This document shows, one piece after another, positions 63,966-64,000 of a DNA stretch of 64,000 nt (position 1 is its first letter; every line of letters starts with the position of its first letter). Made by a program: the position numbers and the translations under genes. Under the pieces are notes generated by a model. The model did not search any database and was not told the DNA's origin. It was given only the letters and a program-made list of their open reading frames with translations. Where the stretch lies: the NCBI GenBank assembly GCA_023053575.1, contig JAKZAP010000020.1, positions 20,918,764 through 20,982,763 of the forward strand, given 5' to 3'. The DNA is from Branchinecta lynchi. Its lineage: Eukaryota > Arthropoda > Branchiopoda > Anostraca > Branchinectidae.

Positions 63966-64000
63966 GTAAGTACAACCCCGCTATGCCTCTCTGATCAAGA

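Larger units (their letters stand above)
53319..64000 (+). other. NASP: NASP gene, partial
   Basis: This is the span of a split gene for nuclear autoantigenic sperm protein, a nuclear histone chaperone of the SHNi-TPR family that binds H3-H4. Five exons join in frame to about 287 codons: a first TPR pair, an acidic low-complexity insert in the expected place, two further TPR-like segments and the start of a charged helical region. Family landmarks are YGVALLGLAREENAVLG, LQLAWEVLDLARKTFE, LGEVAMESDNYSQAIEDL and LSETHFNMGSAYVCIGD. The exon with the start codon lies upstream and was not found. The basic C-terminal part with the nuclear localisation signal lies beyond 64000. Intron 4 is 6.6 kb of repeats. 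Confidence 0.92.

Overview
The window is nuclear DNA from an animal, probably a marine or aquatic invertebrate. Two conserved animal genes are split into short coding exons with GT..AG splice sites. About nine tenths of the sequence is intron and intergenic DNA packed with truncated CR1/L2-like LINEs, MITEs, fold-back elements, tandem arrays and homopolymer C/G tracts. I cannot name the species. No bacterial operons, rRNA, convincing tRNA or CRISPR array were seen.

Left half (about 0.4 to 28.3 kb, minus strand): part of WASHC4 (SWIP), a subunit of the WASH actin-nucleating complex. Nine exons (27050-27168 down to 4254-4364) give about 585 codons, roughly the N-terminal half of a protein of about 1,170 residues. 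Two or three weaker exon candidates flank them, and the C-terminal half lies off the left edge. Exon boundaries were set by matching splice sites to continuous homology; from 27050 leftward every junction is phase 0.

Right edge (53.3 to 64.0 kb, plus strand): part of NASP, a histone H3-H4 chaperone with TPR repeats. Five exons carry TPR-like helices, an acidic insert and a coiled-coil-like segment. The first exon(s) were not found, and the gene runs off the right edge. WASHC4 and NASP are head to head, with about 25 kb of repeats between the nearest recognised exons.

Middle (28 to 53 kb): a nearly complete LINE (28.69-32.27 kb) with endonuclease and reverse transcriptase domains, interrupted by one in-frame TGA and lying beside an older opposite-strand LINE. 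Then come a large imperfect inverted repeat (36.2-40.8 kb against 48.95-51.13 kb), a hAT-type element with a perfect 8-bp target duplication inside one arm, and a gag-like insert in the same arm. Further in are a smaller inverted repeat whose one arm has grown a GC-rich minisatellite, and an ATCGAT-rich array.

The introns record nested transposition: a LINE inside a palindromic MITE, a TTAA-type element inside a fold-back element, and one MITE inside another. Several can be checked against empty sites in the same window. Two MITE ends lie within about 15 bp of splice donors. I see no evidence of a new enzymatic system; the novelty is in the repeat families and their structure.
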